The translations under genes were made by a program, and so were the position numbers. From contig JAFEVB010000031.1 in assembly GCA_032629725.1 (NCBI GenBank), positions 124,001 through 188,000 of the forward strand: a DNA stretch of 64,000 nt, given 5' to 3'. The notes beneath the pieces are model-generated. The model was given only the letters and a program-made list of their open reading frames with translations. It was not told the origin of the DNA and ran no database searches. Below are positions 1 to 11,574 of this stretch, piece after piece (positions within the stretch are counted from its first letter, which is position 1; every line of letters starts with the position of its first letter). This stretch comes from Gremmenia infestans (taxonomy: Eukaryota > Ascomycota > Leotiomycetes > Helotiales > Hamatocanthoscyphaceae).

Positions 1-303
1 CCTAGTTAAAGGCTACGCTTTAAAGGTAACTAATTATATAGATAACCTTTACTACCTTAGTTCTAAATAAGTATTAGTTAAATAGAATGTATATATCTAT
101 TAAAGTTAGGAAGTTATCTAACTTGCCTTTATCCCCGTGGAATATATCAGGTATCTTAATAATTACAGTTTATTCCTATACTATAAGAGTCTATACTAGC
201 GCCGGCGTAGAAGCTGGAGTTGGTATTAGGGTTAGGGTGTCTTTCCCTTTAGTAGATCCGGTGGATAATATTATTCTATTAATAGAGAGACTAGTGCTTA
301 AAG

Positions 304-560
304 TGTAATAATCGCCTAGCTTATATAGTGCTAAGGTAAGTCTTATAACTTAAGTAGGTCCCTAGACCTAGGTTATTATTAGGTTAATATTAGTATCTAT
401 TGATGGATTACTAGTTGCTATACTTAGGAGTATAGCTCGTTATAAAGTATAAAGTAATAAGCGTATATTAGGAAATACTATTTAAGTTAAGCATAAAGCT
501 CCTATCTAATAGGTGATAACCCAGTCTTATATAGAACCTTTATGTCTTAGATTATATAGA
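304..560 (+). repeat. LTR-like arm, left copy of inverted pair
   Basis: Begins TGTAATAATCGCCTAGC and matches, in reverse complement and with few differences, the stretch at about 3690-3945. The shared sequence includes TATATAGAACCTTTATG, a plausible LTR promoter segment. The two copies are inverted, whereas the two LTRs of one element would be direct, so they belong to two elements or to a rearranged one. Confidence 0.8.
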
Positions 561-2950
561 TTATTCTAATCCTACCAATCCCGGATTATATAGATTATTA
601 CGATCTAAATGATCCATCTATATGACGTATTATATAGCCGGCTGACTAATATACATAGTTATTATACTAGCTACTATAAAGGAACCTTCTTTCTTCTAGG
701 GGTTTTTCTATGCCTAGCAAACTAGATATTGAGCCTAAGGTCCCCTAGTCACATGTTGCCTTCGTAATAGAAACGCTAACTATAGTTAAATAGATATAAT
801 CTTTTCTAGGATTTGCGAACTTCTGCTAGAAGTTTATTAAGTTATATTTAAAAAAAGCTCTACTACTTATAGACCTAATAAAAAAAGAGAAGAAGTTTAA
901 ATAGATAAACAAAGCGGAAAAGGCATTCTAAGAGCTAAAGCAGGCCTTTATAAAGGAACCTATCCGCTAGAACTTCTAGCTAGAACTTAAGTTAATAGTA
1001 GAGATAAATATATTAGATAAAGCAATAAAGGGAGTGCTTATATAGAAACATAAAGATAGCAGCTAGCATCTAGTAGCATACTACTTTAGAAAAATAACAT
1101 CTATAGAACTTAACTATAATATATATAATAAGGAACTCCTAGTAATAGTTAAAGCATTATAAGAATAAAGGGTTTACTTTTAGGGAGGGCTAACTTCCTA
1201 GTAATAATTTCTTACTAATTATAAGAATCTTATTAGCTTTACTACGACTAAAGACTTAAATAGACGGCAGATAAGGTAGATAGAGATACTTGCTACCTAT
1301 AACTTATAAATCAAATATATAAAGGGGATAGAAAAACGCACTGCTAATCACTAAGTTAGAAGCTAGGATATAAAGTAAAAGAGGAAATAAAAGGCATTCT
1401 AATCTTCTAGGAAAATAGTACGACTTTATACTAAATAAATAATAAATTATAGCAGCAATCTGTATTAACGGCGACCTATTTATAGATAAGATTAGATCGT
1501 ATATAAAGGGGACGTAGTAGCGGAAAGCATCTTATAATACTTCTAGAAAAATGCAAAAGGGCTCCTACTATACGAAAATAAGATATATATCCCTAAAAGC
1601 ATCTAGAAAGAATTTGTTAAAGAATAATATAAGCTACTAGCTTATAGATATTAGGGAAATACTAGAACCTAGAAAAGGCTCTCGCGGAGATACTATTTCC
1701 TAGGTATACAAATAATAGTTAAGAAGGTTATTAGTAAGTATAATACTTATATATAGAATAAGATATTATAATACTCCTATATAGCATAATATAATTACCC
1801 GACCTGCTAAAGACTTCTTAGACATCTATTATATAGGACTTTATAGTTAAACTACTACTATCTAAGGATCTAATAATAGAAGTAGAATACGATTCTATCT
1901 TAGTTATTATAGATAGGTTAATAAAATACACCTATATAATACCCTATAAGGAGTTAAGTATAGCTAAAGACTTAGCTTAGGCATTTCTTTAAGTAGTAGT
2001 AGCAAACTATAGCGCGCTAGAAGAAATTATATTAGATAAAGATTAGCTCTTTACTTTAAAATTCTAGATAGCATTTATAGCTCTGCTAGGTATTAAAAGG
2101 AAGCTATTAATAAGTTTTTCACTTATAAACTAATAGATAAACTAAACAGATAAATCAGACGATAGAAACGTATATCTAGTATTATATAAACTATAAGCAG
2201 AATAACTAGGTAGGACTTCTACTACTTGCCTAGTTTGCATATAATATATTAGCTGCGGAAAAAACGAAGATCTTACTAGTATATACAAATTATAGTTATA
2301 ACCCCTAAGGCCTACCGCTTTGCGATAACCTTAGGAAGTAGATAACTAATCCGCGACTATATAGGTAGAAGACCTTAAAGCACTTTAGAAGGAACTAGCT
2401 AGCAACCTAGCATTCTTTACGAAAAGAGCAGCGTTATACTATAACGGAAAACATAGTATAGAACCTATGCTTAAAGAGAGGGATAAAGTCTATCTAATAT
2501 AAAAAAATATTAAGATAAAATAACCAAGCATAAAACTAGATTATAAAAAGCTAGGGCTATTTAAAATCAAATAAGTTATAGGACTAGTCAACTACGAATT
2601 GGCACTACCTAGAATAATAAATATATATCTAGTATTCTATATATCCCTTTTTAAACTAGTACTACTAGAGGCGCTACCTACGCCCGTTACGGAAATCTAA
2701 CTAGTTAACCCTAATACTAAATATAAAGTTAAAGCAATACTAGACTATAAATAGGTTAGAGGAAGTATTAAGTACTTGGTTAAATAGATAAACTACCTAC
2801 ACTTAGAAAACACCTAGGAGCTAGGGATAATACTTAGGGACCTTAAAATATTTGCGGACTATTAAGATCGGCACCCTAACCTAACTAGAATAGGTCTAAA
2901 GGATTATATGTAGCTAGTAATATAATAAAGGCAGGGTTGCTAAAAGGGTT
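304..2950 (+). mobile_element. RIP-degraded Ty3/gypsy (chromovirus) retrotransposon relic
   Basis: Reading the plus strand through many TAG/TAA stops gives a recognisable gypsy pol order: end of reverse transcriptase with an SFLGFANF-like stretch near 800-850, RNase H near 1000-1180 with AYYFRKITS and LNYNIYNKELLVIVKAL, integrase zinc-binding part near 1540-1740, integrase core near 1810-2230 (ILVIIDRLIKYTYIIPYKE), and a chromodomain-like end near 2740-2880 (YLVKWINYLHLENTWELG). Nearly every stop sits where relatives have CAG or TGG, so it fits RIP. The gag and the first part of RT are missing: an LTR-like stretch (from 304) runs almost directly into late RT. No direct 3' LTR is seen. Dead element; edges approximate. 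Confidence 0.9.
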
Positions 2951-2989
2951 AGGACTAGATAAAGGACTACTAGCAAGAAAGTTAGGAAT

Positions 2990-3690
2990 AAAAGTAGGCA
3001 GGGCTTTTTACTTACGCCGCCCACTTTTCTCTTTCTTAACCTTCTTTTTCTCCTTTAGAGCGTTAAGCTTATTAAGGGTTTTAAGGCCTTAATATAATAT
3101 GTCCTAGGCATAGCATTTAAACTTGGACTATTACTAATTAAGGCGTAATAGTTTTAAGAGCGTTTTCTGCCTCTTTTGCTCTAGATAAAGTTCTTTGCGC
3201 TCTAGTATAGACTAGTTTGCAAGCAATAGCCTATAGACATCGCACTTCGTTTTTAACTTTATATAAGCACTATATTTGCCTAAACTAAAGGATTTAGATA
3301 TAATATACTCTAAGCCTTAGGATTTATAATAAGTGCACTTTATATTAATAGGATAACCAGAAGAGATAATTCGGTTATAAAGGATAAAGCGCTCTTTATT
3401 TTTAACGTTGCGAATAGGTAGTATAATAAGAAAAAAAGAAAGCTATACTATAAGAAAGATGTTTTCCTATATTATACTTAAGCGTAGAGGCTATGCTAAC
3501 TAAGAGAGGAATAGTATTATAAATATAATATATAACTAAGAGACCTTAGGCTTAATATCTAACTTTAGACATAGGAGAACCTTTAGTAGAAACAGATTTT
3601 TCTTATATAAGCAAGAGACGTTTCTAGTATATTAGTTACATAACGGACTAAGGAGGACCGTAGGGATCCTTACGGCCCGTTAGGATCTAT
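2990..3690. mobile_element. Unassigned AT-rich transposon debris
   Basis: Lies between the chromodomain end of the gypsy relic and the inverted LTR-like arm. The minus strand at about 3060-3000 reads as a Lys-rich stretch, which would suit the gag or tail of a second, oppositely oriented element starting at the right arm, but no domain is recognisable. Confidence 0.4.
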
Positions 3691-3945
3691 TAGGATCTAA
3701 AGGCATAAAGGTTCTATATAAAGCTAGGTTATTACCTATTAGATAGGAGCTTTATGCTTAACTTAAATAGTATTTCCTAATATACGCTTATTACTTTATA
3801 CTTTATAATAAGCTATACTTCTAAGTATAGCAACTAAGTGGTCTACTAATAGATACTAATATCAACCTAACGATAACCTAGGTCTAGGGACCTAACTTAA
3901 GTTATAAGACTTACCCTAGTACTACGTAAGCTAGGCGATCGTTAT
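3690..3945 (-). repeat. LTR-like arm, right copy of inverted pair
   Basis: Reverse complement of the left arm at 304-560, including GATCGCCTAGCTTA at the outer edge and the TATATAGAACCTTTATG segment at the inner edge. The outer end near 3945 would be the start of an element running leftward. Confidence 0.8.
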
Positions 3946-3989
3946 AATTAGGGCATCCTATAAAGGACCTTATAGAACCGAATTAAAGG

Positions 3990-5480
3990 CTACAAACTAT
4001 ATCAAATTGCTGCAGCGCATTTATAAAGGCTTTTTATAATCTAAGAAAAGAATTTAATAAGCTGGATTTTAATCTAGGAAGCCTTAGGGCTTAGCTCTAC
4101 GTATATATAAATTAAGGACTTTGCCTAGCGCTTACTAGTAATATAGAGGGATATAATTACACTTAGAAAACGCTAGATATATAGATTCCTTAAATGTAAT
4201 CCTATTCTTAAGACTAAGAAGCAACTATGGATTGATTTAGCATATATAAATAGTGCTATAAGTAATATAATTAAGGCATGGTTCTAAAAATTGGAAGTCC
4301 CTAAAATCAAGGCTATAAAATCCAAAAATCGCTAGAATATAGATAAAGCTAGGATTATAGAGAGCTAGGGGATTAATAGCATAGTAGTAGAAAGCAGGAA
4401 TCGACGTTTTATTCAGCGGAAACAGCTAGAATCTAAGGCCTAGACCTTTTTTATTAAGTGTATTAGTGCAGAGGGACTAGCGCTTCCTCTACTAGTTATA
4501 TTTAAGGGAAAAACGGTCTAATAGCAATGGTTTCTAACTAGTCTAGAGTTATATAAGCGCTAGCAGTTTACTACTACCGAAAACAGGTAGACTTTAGATG
4601 CTATAGCTTAAGAATAGCTAGAAAAGGTGTTTATTTCTGCTACGGCCCCCCTAGACCCCTAGGAGCCACGATTGCTTATATTAGATAGTTATAGGAGCTA
4701 TAAAACCACTAATTTTATATAGCTTTGCTTTTAGCATAAGATATACCTCTTATTTCTGCCTCTATATATATTATATATATTATAACTACTAGATTTATTA
4801 ATATTCTCCCCCCTAAAGAGCGCCTACTAAAAGGAGCTTAGTAACTTAAGCCTCTTTATAGATTCTACCCTAATTAGAAAGCGTAACTTCTTACGGTGCT
4901 ATGCTAGGGCATAGGAGATAAGCCTTATATCAAGGAATATTAGGGCAAGATAGCAGACTATAGGTCTATAGCCCCCTAATATAGCTAAGCCTCTAATAAG
5001 CCGTTTATTGCTAGAAAATAGTAATAATAGTCCGTAAGAGGCTGCAAACAAGATTATTAGGGATGTAGAGGCACTTACAGGTTATATATTATCCCTAGTT
5101 ACCTAGGAAACCCCTAAGGCAGCTAAGGAAGTAAGGTTACAAGTAGAGACGATTTCCTAATTAGGTAATAGCAATCTTCTAACCTAGCGGCTGCTTTTTA
5201 GGAAGGTTCTAAAAGGATTTAATAAAAGGGACTATGCACTAGTATAGATAAAGCTTCAGGTTACTTAATTAGAAGCTAGACTAGAGCAGTTAGAGCCGCG
5301 GAAAAGATAGAAAGTAAGGACTAGTCTAAATTCGAAGTTTATGGATATTTAGGCTATAAAAGAGGCCTAAATTAGAGCAGAAGACTAGGAAATTAAAGAG
5401 GAAGACTTTGATTTATCTATAGAATCTGCTAGTACAGGCGATTGTATAGAAGTAGAGGAATAAAAAAGTTATTAAGATAT
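3990..5480 (+). mobile_element. RIP-degraded pogo-type DDE transposase relic
   Basis: Plus-strand translation through multiple stops shows the fungal pogo/Fot-like DDE_1 transposase signature: GLALPLLVIFKGK near 4470-4515, VFISATAPLDPQEPRLLILDSY near 4630-4690 (the second catalytic Asp region), a following CFQHKIYLLFLPLY stretch and LLDLLIFSPLKSAYQKELS near 4785-4845, then RKRNFLRCYARA and SRLLLENSN. Stops again replace Gln and Trp codons. The relic is close to full length but has no terminal inverted repeats that I could fix with confidence. Confidence 0.88.
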
Positions 5481-5560
5481 AAAGTTATAAGGTAGTAGCT
5501 AAGCGAGGTAGGCTAAAGGGGGGGGTGGGCCAAAGGGGGGGGTCCCGACTTATTCTAGTG

Positions 5561-6076
5561 TAGATTCTATAGTAAAAAGCTGATATTTCTCAACTATGAA
5601 TTCCAAGATTTTAATATTACATGATAGGGTTTTAACGTGGAAAGTGTAAATAATACTATATAGGAAAAACGCTACTAAAATCCTGTTAGGCTGACGGGGT
5701 TTTAATGGGATTTGAACGGGATTTTAACGAAGCCTTCAACTGTAGGGTTACACGTCAATAGAAGGATTCCTAGCTTGGCGTAGGACTGCCAGTTATCTCA
5801 GCCTAGGGCCACCAGGGTGTTTTTGGTATTTGTCGGTCTTTTTCGACTTTTCAAGACTAGGTATCTATGTTCCTATGTCATGCCATTGTGTTTTTGTCAG
5901 AATCCTCTGCCTTCTAGGGCGGACTTAAACTTGGCATCAGCATTGATAGTGTCACCAAATTATATGAAAAATATGGCGCAAATCCCCTCTAATCTCTTTC
6001 TTTCATTTATTATTCCTCTGGAACGTGGGTCGCTTCATATTATCCTCTGCTGTCACCGGAAGCACCATTACACCGC
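5561..6076. other. Intergenic, upstream of the Ser-rich protein gene
   Basis: Transition from RIP-affected DNA to normal composition. The G-run at 5519-5543 and the repeated GGTTTTAA-type motifs at 5630-5740 stand out. No gene seen; the 3' half probably holds the promoter and leader of the next gene. Confidence 0.5.
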
Positions 6077-8148
6077 ATGATTCATCCGACTATGAAACTC
6101 CATCTCGCACTCTACTTTGGCTTCTTTGCCCTTAGCCATGGCTCCTTTTCTAACACTTCTTCCATTGGATATGAGTATACGAATTCGTCTATCTTAAGCT
6201 CGGATTCCAAGCAAAACTATTCCAGTAGTTTCTCGTCCTCAACTACTAATCATCTTCCGTCTTCAAGTTCCAAAAACGAGTCGCTTTCAAGCTCCTACAG
6301 TGGAGTATCATCAAGCACTCCCTCCTCAAGCGCGCCTATTCCAAAGTCTACAAATGGAACTCGGGCCTCTACGACAAGCCAATTAACCTCAATTGGTTCC
6401 AAGTCAGGAGCAAAGGGTACATCAAGTTCAAGTTCATCAACGCCGACCAGTACATTATCTACAAACACCCCTACAGGTTCTTTAAGTTTCATCGGTTCCT
6501 GGGCTGACTCGACCTCGATAACGCCGGTATCCTTCACCTTCTTCGATATTCCTACAACCACATTTGCAAGCGCCGCATCCGAGACGTCCGAGGGCGTACT
6601 TCTAGGCGGCCTATTTATTGCTCTTCAGGCCAACCGAAAATGGCTCACAGATTCCAAACTGAGGTCCCAATTCCTTGACAATGTTGAGAAGACCCAAGAA
6701 CACACTACTGCTTTGCTCGATGATCTTAGCGTCAAGCCCCCAGACGCCCCGGATTGTCATAACACAAAGCGGAAAAGACAAGGCCGCATGTCAGAGAGGC
6801 AGCTAAGAGCTCTACTCAAGAGGGATATGATTGGAGGCATAGGGGGTGTGATTAGTGGTGCCGCTCATGATGTTGCGACACTTGTTAGCTGTGCGAGTGA
6901 TGTTATGGAGAGTTTATCAGAGGCTGTTAAATCAAACACGCCTGATCTTAAGAAAATTGAGACATTGACCGATTATTTAGCAGAGATTGGGCAGGATATG
7001 GAAGCAGATGGAGAGGACGATGGCGATGACGAGAACAAGTCGTCTTCTGCCGATCATTCATCCAAAATAGTAACGAGTACATCTTCGCATTCTTCACAAT
7101 CATCTCAATCCTCGCAATTGTCATCCTCATCCTCGCGGACCTCCTCATCTTCCGCATCGGGGACTATCACTGACACCCCGCCCTCCTGGATACCCGACGC
7201 AATTGGGGCTATTGACACCGACGCGCTGAACAAGTTGGCGACGCAGATTGCCATGTTAGATAGCTTGGTAAGTAAATTTTTCTCTTACTCAAAAGCTATC
7301 TTTGCTATCGAACATGAGTTAGGAGCTATTTCGAGAGGTCACATGGAATGTCAGTCGCGGAGATAGCCCTCGGCTCCCTTCTGATATATCACTTCTTAAT
7401 ATACTAATATGTCGGACAGGATGCTGGTGCTACGGACACCACGCTGTCTTCTAGCACGAGATCCGCCTCTGGCTCACTGTCGTCCGCTTCAGACAGGAAC
7501 TCTACCTCCAATTCTATCTTTAGCACAAGATCTGCCTCTAGCTCGCAGTCTTCTCCTTCCGTTTCAAGCAGCCATTCTGAATCCACTTCCGTTCCGCCCA
7601 CGAAAACCTCCAAAGCCACTCGTTCAAGTGCCTCTATATCGGCATCAGCATCGGCATCCTCATCAGCTTCTAAATTGCCATGCTGGAACTATGCGGATCC
7701 GCATGCAGGGGCATCAGGTACAGCTTACTGCACTTGCAGCAACGGTGTCAGCACGGCACTAGTCCCTCAACCGGCGACTGATACAGGTTCTAACTGGAAC
7801 CCATGTCCTTGGACGGTAGCCCCAGCGCTACCCAGCAGTACCACAGCAGCGAGAACCACCGACACGAACCCGTTCCCATTTACCACCACGCTGCTTGATG
7901 GACAGGTGGAGGCATGCCAGACTTCGACGTTGCAAAATATAGCTGGTTTTGGACTTACTATGTGCGCGGGAAGTGTCACGACGCTGGTGCCTAGCACGAC
8001 GGCAGCAGCAGCGCCGAGTGCAAGGCCCACGTGTAGTACGTGGGCTGATTGTCCGGTCAACCTGTGCTCTAAAGATGGGCTGGATGGCTGCGATAATGAT
8101 GGGGATTGTCTGATTTGTGTAAATAATCTATGTGGTTGCATAAAATAA
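6077..8148 (+). CDS. Ser/Thr-rich secreted protein with cysteine-rich C-terminus
   Basis: Two exons, 6077-7267 and 7420-8148, about 639 residues. The intron 7268-7419 starts GTAAGT, ends ACAG and joins the two frames exactly. The N-terminus has a signal peptide (LALYFGFFALSHG; start at 6077 or at the Met at 6092). Then come long Ser/Thr runs likely to be O-glycosylated, a KRKRQ dibasic stretch, an acidic patch (EADGEDDGDDE), more Ser runs, and a Cys-rich end with CWNYADPHAG followed by a CTC pair, then eight or so cysteines in the last 45 residues (CSTWADCPVNLC ... CGC). No catalytic domain recognised. The end resembles the small Cys modules of fungal wall-associated secreted proteins; a structural or effector role is possible but unproven. 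Confidence 0.8.
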
Positions 8149-9045
8149 TGATGAGAGTAGAGACGTAGGAGATGAAGAAATATAGTTATTTGATATGTTA
8201 ACTTATTAGTTGTGATGCTTTATTTTATTTTCTATTACCGCTCTATGATACCGTGTAAATTGGGGCATAATTTCCCCCTAAAAAGAAGCGCCCCCTTGAT
8301 AGACGCTCCTCCTACGCCAGTCAGATGCTTAAGGTTAGTATTTATAAGCCCTAGGCTTATATTATCAGAATTGCATAGGGCCTTACTATTGCTATTGAGA
8401 TATCACTAGCACGGCATTCTCGGTGGTAAGGCTCTGCGTCTAGATAAGAATAGATAGTAGTTATAGAAAGCATAAGTAATAGTAAAGGTAGAAGATTTAG
8501 GGAATCAAGTCCCACTTAGGAAGTTATTAGCTATATGCCCCTTTTCCAGCCAATCAAATGCACGCCGAGAAGTCAGAAGCCTAGGGCTACCATCCTAGTT
8601 TATATGGTAGTACACCCGCATTCTGCTGCAGGAGTCTTGCAGCTCCTTCCTTCCCAGACTGCGGGTACTGTAAACGCCGGTATCTGCGAAGAAAGGGGCA
8701 TAATCACTATAGTTTACAAGCTGGTGCATGTATATACCCTTCTTGCTCAAGAGACCAACATATCAAGTGCATTTGAGGGCGAATGGGAAGGCTGGTAGTT
8801 ATACTAGTTAGTAGGTTTATAAATAGAAGAAAATAGCAAGAGACATGAGACGAAGGACTTCTCCTCTAAGTAGAATCCATAAACTCTCAAGTAGAACTTC
8901 CTTCAATTACCAGAAACCTCATTTGTCTAACGTGCAAGTAGATGAAATATCAATATATTACCACTTATGCGCAAACACCTCATAGGCTCGTCCGCCCCAT
9001 AACCCAGATTCCCACTACACGCAGTCCAGGATGGGCAGTCAATAC
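8149..9045. other. Intergenic between convergent genes
   Basis: Separates the plus-strand Ser-rich gene from the minus-strand small secreted gene. AT-rich 8160-8500. Short ORFs here lack conserved features; no gene called. Confidence 0.5.
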
Positions 9046-9597
9046 TCACACACAAACAATCTGCACCGCCCCATACGCCCTCCCCGGCGGATTCGCACAA
9101 GGCAATTGACTCCCCACCGCCAGCCCATCGAGCGGAAACCCATGATACTGATTCCCCAGCGTCAAATCACAGCGGGCCTCGAAGAACGTCTGGATGTAGC
9201 AGCCGGCCGTGCCGGTCTTGGGCGGAGCTGTGATATTGGCACTCACAGCTGCGCCAAGGGGAATCGGGACGATCGCACATCCGTCCTCGCTCACGGAGAC
9301 CGTCTGGCTGGTACCGGCGCTGCCGTTGGTGGGCGGGAAGGTGGATGGGGATAGGCAGGTGTAAGAGCTGAATATGCTGATGGAGGCGCTGGCTGGGCCG
9401 CCGGTGGGCTTTGCTGCTGTGGCGGGGAGGGGGTGCGGATTGCGGGGGGAGAGGGAGAGGGCTGTGGTTGTGGTTGTGGATGTTATGGCCATGGTGAAGA
9501 AGATGGAGGTTATGAGGCGCTGTTTTGTGGTAGAATAAGTAAGTGGTAGGTGGTAAGTGTTTAGGGAAATGTATAGCTGGCTTACTGGAGAAAGCAT
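9046..9597 (-). CDS. Small secreted cysteine-containing protein
   Basis: Model: exon 1 9597-9586, intron 9585-9520 (GTAAGC...ACAG), exon 2 9519-9046; 161 residues. Splicing turns an otherwise poor N-terminus into a good signal peptide (MLSPRLITSIFFTMAITS). Without splicing, starts at 9597 (183 residues) or 9492 (148) are possible. The mature part has a Pro/Ala-rich linker, then six cysteines (in CLSP, GCAI, GCYIQ, RCDL, PCAN, VCV), enough for three disulfides. I recognise no family. Small size, secretion and even cysteine number fit a candidate effector or surface protein, but nothing in the neighbourhood supports a specific role. Confidence 0.65.
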   Translation of the reverse strand: MLSPVSQLYISLNTYHLPLTYSTTKQRLITSIFFTMAITSTTTTTALSLSPRNPHPLPATAAKPTGGPASASISIFSSYTCLSPSTFPPTNGSAGTSQTVSVSEDGCAIVPIPLGAAVSANITAPPKTGTAGCYIQTFFEARCDLTLGNQYHGFPLDGLAVGSQLPCANPPGRAYGAVQIVCV

Positions 9598-11574
9598 ATT
9601 GGCGGGCAGAAAGGGTTTGATCGGAGTGAGTCTTTTGATCTTCTTTGTTATATGGTTGGATGCAGTGGATAGTTTGATTTGAATGGGCAAGATAAAGACT
9701 GGAATATATATGTAAGTCAAGTTATGAAATTGTTCTTTAGTAAAGCGAAGAGAAGTCCAGAATTATAAGTGCTGTTATTTTAATAGCTAGAGAAAGCAAT
9801 GCATGCATATTTATATATAGACTTTCAGAGCTGTAGTATCTCAGAATAAGCCAGGCTGGCGGACACGAGCTGACAATAATCCTACACCTGAACAAGCTGA
9901 TGGGATGCATGACTTACCATTAGCTGAATGTATCGAAGCCTGATATCGCACCACCAAACGTTGCTTGAACATGCTACCGATTTCGTCTGCAATTTACCAT
10001 GCTATGTGAGATTATCGGGATTGGAAATTCCTACCGTGTGTTTGATCCTGACAGGAGACGTGATATCAGGAACTCAACAGTGTTACACATGCATGTAGGT
10101 ACGCTATAGCAAGGGTATGGAGTGGAAGGTGAGACTTTGATCAAGAGACTGGGGACTGAATAGTACAGTACAGTATAGTATGCTCCTCTGCGCCTCTCGT
10201 CCCATTACAATTGGCTTGAATAATACCCCCAAGCAAGCAAACCAAACGGCCGGGGATGGCTTCTTCACGGCGCCTGGTAGGACCGCTACTCGCAACCTTG
10301 TTCGTGCCGTCTCGTCAACGTTCTCTGATATTTAGTGCTATTAGCACCAACTTGGCACGACTAATAATGAATTAGTATCTTAGCTATATTTATAATTAAA
10401 CTAGAATATTTATAAATGTGTTAGATTCATAAATAAACCAGAATATATGCATATATAGAAGCTTTCTACTATAGATGTGTCTTCTTCGATTGAGATTCTT
10501 GGAGCATGTATTTGATGGGGTAGGTAATTATATGTCCGTTCTAGATTGGATGAATAACTACCTTAGCTACCTGAGGACATTCAAATTTACGTTGCACCAG
10601 TTGCAAAACTTTGCATTTAAAGCTCGGCTCGGTCAGTGAGGCTGGGATCGGGTCGAGACCGATATGCAGCACGAACGGCACGCCCCGCACTGTGGCGTGT
10701 GTGTAGAAAGTGGAGATGTGGTTGTGGTCTGCATGCAGTGAAACTTTTGCTTTTCTTTAAACGTCAATGATCTTTCACTTCCTCTCCTCTTTCTTTCCCC
10801 ATTTCCAACCATGACGTATAATCTACCGCACCGACTCTCTTCTCACAATACCGCCAAGAGAGCCAATCCTGTATACTATGAAAGTACTACGGTGAGTCGT
10901 ACATGGCTTGGCTTGGCAACAATATCCGCGCTTGTAACCAAGGAAGTTGTTTCCGTTCCAAGGTGAGGTTGTTTTAGCTGCGGATAAGTGTTTCTCCGGT
11001 AGTGTGAGGCGTGCATTAGATCGGATTGGGATAGACCCACGTGAGCTGAGTGACATTGCATCTTGACCTCACAGTACTTTAGGTAGATGCGGATCCATTT
11101 TAAGAATGCCATTGTAGATAGGTATTGTGTGACAAGATAAGATAAGATGAGATGGATATGTGGCTTTGTTTCTCTTCCTTGTTTGTTAGAAGACTTTTTT
11201 AGATGATGCGTTTGTTATTGTTTGATGTTGGTTCCCTGTTTGCATTGAATGAATAAGTGAATGGCAATTAATGTCTGAGTTGTGGTTGAAATGAGAGAAA
11301 AAGAAAAGGCGCCTGCTTTGTTGAATACTTGCACCAGGAAATGATACGTGATATCATTTCCGAGTATGATTTTTTGAGAATTCACTGGTCGGTCGGCTAT
11401 ACATTCATTTTCCTTGCTGTGTATTTACTTGCAGGCAAGGCGACCTAGGCGTCATTTACTCCGTCGCTGTACCTTCATTTCTTGTGCTGTGTTTTTCTTT
11501 GAAGCCAATCCAAGGCCCTGGCAACCTCTTACCCTTCAATCTCGCAGTCCCTACTAGCAAGACCTCGGATCATC
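9598..11574. other. Intergenic between divergent genes
   Basis: Shared upstream region of the small secreted gene (-) and the GH72 gene (+). AT-rich near 9720-9840 and 10350-10480. The stretch 10383-10440 carries the motif TTAGATTCATAAATAAACCAG, nearly the same as motifs repeated at 38.9-39.1 kb. No gene seen. Confidence 0.5.

Noticed and set aside
87..308. 73-codon ORF at the left end
   Set aside because: AT-rich transposon debris running into the LTR-like arm; no conserved feature.
1..5500. Frequent in-frame TAG as a possible alternative genetic code
   Set aside because: The TAGs are confined to transposon relics and replace CAG and TGG codons, as RIP does; genes outside use TAG only as a stop.
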